From: an uncultured Verrucomicrobia subdivision 3 bacterium
Lineage (GTDB): Bacteria; Verrucomicrobiota; Verrucomicrobiia; Limisphaerales; UBA11358
Reading direction: 5' to 3'
NCBI GenBank assembly: GCA_903861445.1
Contig: CAIOUK010000189.1
Location: 1 to 17,390 of the forward strand
DNA: 17,390 bases
Shown: in pieces, positions 14,030-17,390 of the stretch
Layout of the letters: every line of letters begins with the position of its first letter
Numbering within the stretch: position 1 is the stretch's first letter
Notes under the pieces: model-generated
Told to the model about the DNA's origin: nothing
Database searches by the model: none
The model's input: only the letters and a program-made list of their open reading frames with translations
Made by a program: the position numbers and the translations under genes

Positions 14030-17000
14030 TCAAGCTTCCGTGCTGCTCGCCGGAATTGTCGTTGGAACGACAGAGGGTTTCGGCGTGGGCTGTGCCATGT
14101 ATTGATAAAACTTCCAGCGGCGGTCGGCGTCCACCTGTGCCTGAGCAAAGAATTTCTTCGCGTCTTCCGGCTTGCTCTTGGTAAGCATCTTGAACCGGTT
14201 TTCAGTCATCATGAAATCCGACACCTTGGACTTCGCCGCGCCGGAATCAAGTTGCAACGGGTTCTCGCCGCGTTCGGCCCGGCGTGGGTCGTAGCGGTAA
14301 AGCAGCCATTGGCCGGAGTCCACCAGCAGTTTCTGCTGCTTCGCGCCGATGCCCTGATCCAGCGCGATGCCCTGCGCGATACAATGGCTGTAAGCGATGA
14401 TGAGCGACGGGCCAGGATAAGACTCAGCCTCGATGAACGCCTTCAACGTGTGTTCGTCCTTCGCGCCCATCGCGACGCTGGCGACGTAGATGTTGCCGTA
14501 GCTCATGGCGATGAGGCCGAGATCTTTCTTGCCCGCCGGTTTGCCGGCGGCGGCGAATTTCGCAATCGCCCCGCGCGGCGTGGCTTTGGAGCATTGGCCA
14601 CCGGTGTTGGAATAAACTTCCGTGTCCATGACCAGCACGTTGACCTTGTGGCCGCTGGCGAGGACGTGATCCAAGCCGCCGTAGCCGATGTCGTAAGCCC
14701 AGCCGTCGCCGCCGAGAATCCACACGCTCTTCTTCACGAGCATATCGGCGAGCGGAATCAGCAACTTCGCTTCGGGCTTGTCAATCCCCGGCAATTTTTT
14801 CTTCAACGCCTCAACGCGTTCGCGCTGGTCGGCGATGCCGGCCTCGTCGCTTTGATCGGCGAGGAGAATTTGCGTGACCAGTTCATCGCCGATTTGCGGC
14901 GAAATTTTCTTGAGCAGTTCTTCGGCGAAATGTTTCTGCTGGTCAATTGAGACGCGGAAGCCGAGACCGAATTCCGCATTGTCCTCGAACAACGAATTAC
15001 ACCACGTCGGGCCGCGTCCGGAACTGTCCTTGGCGTAAGGTGTGGTCGGCAAATTACCGCCGTAAATCGAAGAGCAGCCCGTCGCGTTGGCCACGACCAT
15101 GCGGTCGCCGAACAACTGCGTGAGCATCTTTATGTAGGGCGTTTCGCCGCAACCGGCGCACGCGCCGCTGAACTCGAAGAGCGGTTGCAACAACTGTTGC
15201 TGACGCAGCGAGGAGTTTTTAATCTTGGTGCGATCCATCTCCGGCAGCTTGAGAAAATAATCCCAGTTCACCACTTCCGCATCGCGCAGTGGCGCCTGCG
15301 GGCGCATATTGATGGCCTTGAGTTTCGCCTCGGTCTTGTTTTTTGCCGGGCAGACTTCGACGCAGATGTTGCAGCCGGTGCAATCTTCCGCCGCGACTTG
15401 CAGCGAGAATTTCATGCCCTTGAATTCCGGCACGCGCGAGTCGCAACTCTTGAACGTCGGCGGCACATCCTTCAATTCCGCCGGCGAATATACCTTCGCG
15501 CGAATTGTCGCGTGCGGACAAATCGCTACGCATTTCAAGCATTGGATGCAGGTTTTTTCGTCCCACACCGGAATTTCCAGCGCGAGATTACGCTTCTCAT
15601 ATTGCGCCGTCGCGGTCGGGAAAGAGCCGTTGTTCGGGAACGCGCTGACAGGCAGTTCGTCGCCGTCGCCGCTGGCAATCTTGCCGAGGACGTTGCGGAC
15701 GAAGGCCGGCGCGTTCGCCGTGATGGACGGGAGCAACGGTCCCGCGCCGTTCACCTTGTGGTTGGTCACGATGACTTCGTGCAGATTGGCGAGCGTGTTG
15801 TCCACGGCTTTCAAGTTCATCTGGACGACTTCGTCGCCCTTCTTGCCGTAGGTTTTCTTGATGGAATTTTTAATCGCCGTGATCGCCTCGTCTTTGGGTA
15901 GCACACCGGAGAGCGCGAAGAAACAGACCTGCATGATGGTGTTGATGCGGCCGCCCATGCCGCTTTCGCGCGCGACTTTCGTGGCGTTGATGACGTGAAA
16001 TTTCGCCTTCTTCGCGAGCAACGTCTGTTGCACCGGCGTCGGCAGCGTCGCCCAGATTTCATCTTTTGAGCGTGGCGTGTTCAATAGGAACGTTCCGCCT
16101 TCCACCAGCGTGCGCAGCATTTCGTAGCGTTCGAGGAACACCGGCAAGTGGCATGCGACGAAGTTGGAACTGGTGATGAGATAGGAAGAACGAATCGGCT
16201 GCGGACCGAAGCGCAAATGCGACACGGTCATCGAGCCGGACTTCTTCGAGTCATACACGAAATAGCCCTGCGCGTAGTTGGCCGTTTCCTCGCCGATGAT
16301 CTTGATGGAGTTTTTATTCGCACCCACCGTGCCGTCGGCACCGAGGCCGAAGAACAGCGCGCGGACGACGTTCGCCGGTTCCGTGGAGAAATTCGCGTCG
16401 TAGTCCAGACTCGTGTGGTTGACGTCGTCATTGATGCCGACCACAAAATGATTCTTCGGCGCAGCCACGGACTGATTGTCAAACACCGCCTTGACCATCG
16501 CCGGCGTGAATTCCTTCGAGGACAAACCGTAGCGGCCCGTCAAAATCTGCGGCAGCGTTTTCAAATGCGAACGGCCTGCGGCGGTTTCTTCCATCAACGC
16601 CGTGACGCAATCTTGATACAGCGGGTCGCCCGTCGCGCCCGGTTCCTTCGTGCGGTCGAGCACCGCGATTTTTTTGACCGAAGCGGGCAGGGCGGCGATG
16701 AACCGCTTGCCGTCGAACGGACGATACAAACGCACTTTCAAGATACCGACTTTCTCGCCCTTGGCGACCAGCGCGTCCACCGCTTCATGCGCGGCTTCGG
16801 CTCCGGAACCCATCAGCACGATGACGCGCTCCGCGTCTTTCGCACCGACGTAATCAAACAAATTGTAACTGCGCCCGGTCAATGCGGCGAATTCGTCCAT
16901 GACCTTCTGCACGATGTTGGGGCATGCGGTGTAAAACGCGTTCGCCGCCTCGCGCCCTTGGAAAAACACATCAGGATTCTGCGCCGTGCCACGGAGAACC

Positions 17001-17390
17001 GGTTTGTCCGGCGTCATCGAGTTTGCACGGTGCGCAGCGATGAGCTTGTCGTCAATCAACGCGCGGATGACCGCCTCATCGAGCAATTCAATCTTGGAAA
17101 CTTCGTGCGACGTGCGGAAGCCGTCGAAGAAATGGATGAACGGCAGGCGTGACCGCAGCGTCGCCGCCTGCGAGATAAGCGCGAAATCCATCGTCTCCTG
17201 CACGGAGTTCGCGGAAATCATGCCCCAGCCGGTGGAGCGACAGGCCATCACGTCGCTATGATCGCCGAAGATGGAGAGCGCGTGCGTGGCCACCGTGCGC
17301 GCGGTGACATGAAATACCGTCGGCAGAAGTTCGCCGGCGATCTTGAACATGTTCGGAATCATCAGCAGCAAACCCTGCGACGCCGTGAAC
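14030..17390 (-). CDS. nifJ: Pyruvate:ferredoxin (flavodoxin) oxidoreductase, single-chain (N-terminus beyond window)
   Basis: This enzyme oxidises pyruvate with CoA to acetyl-CoA and CO2 and reduces ferredoxin or flavodoxin. About 1119 residues are visible; the frame is open at 17390 (FTASQGLLLMIPNM). By family comparison, roughly 85 N-terminal residues are missing. In order: the rest of the pyruvate-binding domain, the transketolase-C-like domain (IVLMGSGAEAAHEAV, then LKVRLYRPF), the gamma domain (FFGLGADGTVGANKN) and the EKR segment. Two 4Fe-4S clusters follow: CIQCLKCVAICP at 15515-15550 and CTGCNICVEVCP at 15347-15382. The proximal cluster/TPP domain has ACAGCGE (15146-15166), GGDGWAYDIG (14684-14713), DTEVYSNTGGQ (14594-14626) and YSHC. 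All catalytic elements in view are intact. The DHOD-like gene follows 24 bases downstream. Presence of PFOR suggests anaerobic or microaerobic metabolism. Confidence 0.96.
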   Translation of the reverse strand, partial: FTASQGLLLMIPNMFKIAGELLPTVFHVTARTVATHALSIFGDHSDVMACRSTGWGMISANSVQETMDFALISQAATLRSRLPFIHFFDGFRTSHEVSKIELLDEAVIRALIDDKLIAAHRANSMTPDKPVLRGTAQNPDVFFQGREAANAFYTACPNIVQKVMDEFAALTGRSYNLFDYVGAKDAERVIVLMGSGAEAAHEAVDALVAKGEKVGILKVRLYRPFDGKRFIAALPASVKKIAVLDRTKEPGATGDPLYQDCVTALMEETAAGRSHLKTLPQILTGRYGLSSKEFTPAMVKAVFDNQSVAAPKNHFVVGINDDVNHTSLDYDANFSTEPANVVRALFFGLGADGTVGANKNSIKIIGEETANYAQGYFVYDSKKSGSMTVSHLRFGPQPIRSSYLITSSNFVACHLPVFLERYEMLRTLVEGGTFLLNTPRSKDEIWATLPTPVQQTLLAKKAKFHVINATKVARESGMGGRINTIMQVCFFALSGVLPKDEAITAIKNSIKKTYGKKGDEVVQMNLKAVDNTLANLHEVIVTNHKVNGAGPLLPSITANAPAFVRNVLGKIASGDGDELPVSAFPNNGSFPTATAQYEKRNLALEIPVWDEKTCIQCLKCVAICPHATIRAKVYSPAELKDVPPTFKSCDSRVPEFKGMKFSLQVAAEDCTGCNICVEVCPAKNKTEAKLKAINMRPQAPLRDAEVVNWDYFLKLPEMDRTKIKNSSLRQQQLLQPLFEFSGACAGCGETPYIKMLTQLFGDRMVVANATGCSSIYGGNLPTTPYAKDSSGRGPTWCNSLFEDNAEFGLGFRVSIDQQKHFAEELLKKISPQIGDELVTQILLADQSDEAGIADQRERVEALKKKLPGIDKPEAKLLIPLADMLVKKSVWILGGDGWAYDIGYGGLDHVLASGHKVNVLVMDTEVYSNTGGQCSKATPRGAIAKFAAAGKPAGKKDLGLIAMSYGNIYVASVAMGAKDEHTLKAFIEAESYPGPSLIIAYSHCIAQGIALDQGIGAKQQKLLVDSGQWLLYRYDPRRAERGENPLQLDSGAAKSKVSDFMMTENRFKMLTKSKPEDAKKFFAQAQVDADRRWKFYQYMAQPTPKPSVVPTTIPASSTEA

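Noticed and set aside
16148..17152. A 334-codon plus-strand frame opposite the PFOR gene (with similar ones at 14102-14950 and 15185-15901)
   Set aside because: Arg/His-rich antisense shadows of a strongly conserved gene.
1..17390. Search for CRISPR arrays, tRNA or rRNA genes, insertion sequences, toxin-antitoxin or phage-defence genes
   Set aside because: No regularly spaced repeats, cloverleaf-like sequences, transposase motifs or defence-family proteins were seen on either strand.

Overview
The window looks like chromosomal backbone DNA of a Verrucomicrobiota-type bacterium, by gene content closest to the Pedosphaera/Limisphaera side. That placement rests on protein resemblance: the very large DUF2723 membrane protein with TPR tail, the GT2 family member, the PFOR plus DHOD-like pair and the hybrid kinase style. 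No rRNA, tRNA, CRISPR array, transposase or phage gene is visible. Backbone GC is about 57% where I counted (12001-12180). One gene near 12.5-13.0 kb is much more AT-rich, about 37%. None of the start codons I inspected has a convincing Shine-Dalgarno sequence.

Layout. 1-4585 (minus strand): a DUF2723 membrane protein, then grpE, then the first 42 codons of a dnaJ-type gene cut by the window edge. A short inverted/tandem repeat lies between grpE and dnaJ. 4736-5488 (plus): a GT2 glycosyltransferase, divergent from the DUF2723 gene. 5545-5802 (minus): rpsT (ribosomal protein S20) with a strong intrinsic terminator. 5965-9096 (plus): a 1043-residue soluble hybrid histidine kinase with receiver domains at both ends. 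9190-11318 (plus): rpe (ribulose-phosphate 3-epimerase) coupled by a 4-base overlap to a phosphogluco/phosphomannomutase that appears to carry two in-frame repeat-like insertions. 11409-12323 (plus): a radical SAM protein of unknown role. 12525-12995 (plus): an AT-rich orphan lipoprotein. 13013-17390 (minus): an operon of pyruvate:ferredoxin oxidoreductase (5' end beyond the window) and a dihydroorotate-dehydrogenase-like flavoprotein.

How the genes may work together. The grpE-dnaJ pair serves the Hsp70 cycle. The mutase, the GT2 enzyme and the DUF2723 protein could supply hexose-1-phosphate, polyprenyl-phosphate-sugar and a transferase. That would form a TMEM260-like surface protein O-glycosylation route; this is inference. 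PFOR points to an anaerobic or microaerobic capacity. Its DHOD-like partner has FMN-site features but lacks the catalytic Cys/Ser and the orotate-binding loop, so it probably acts on another substrate.

The most noteworthy observations are the altered active site of the PFOR-linked DHOD-like protein, the possible O-mannosylation gene set, and the palindromic and repeat-like segments inside the mutase reading frame.
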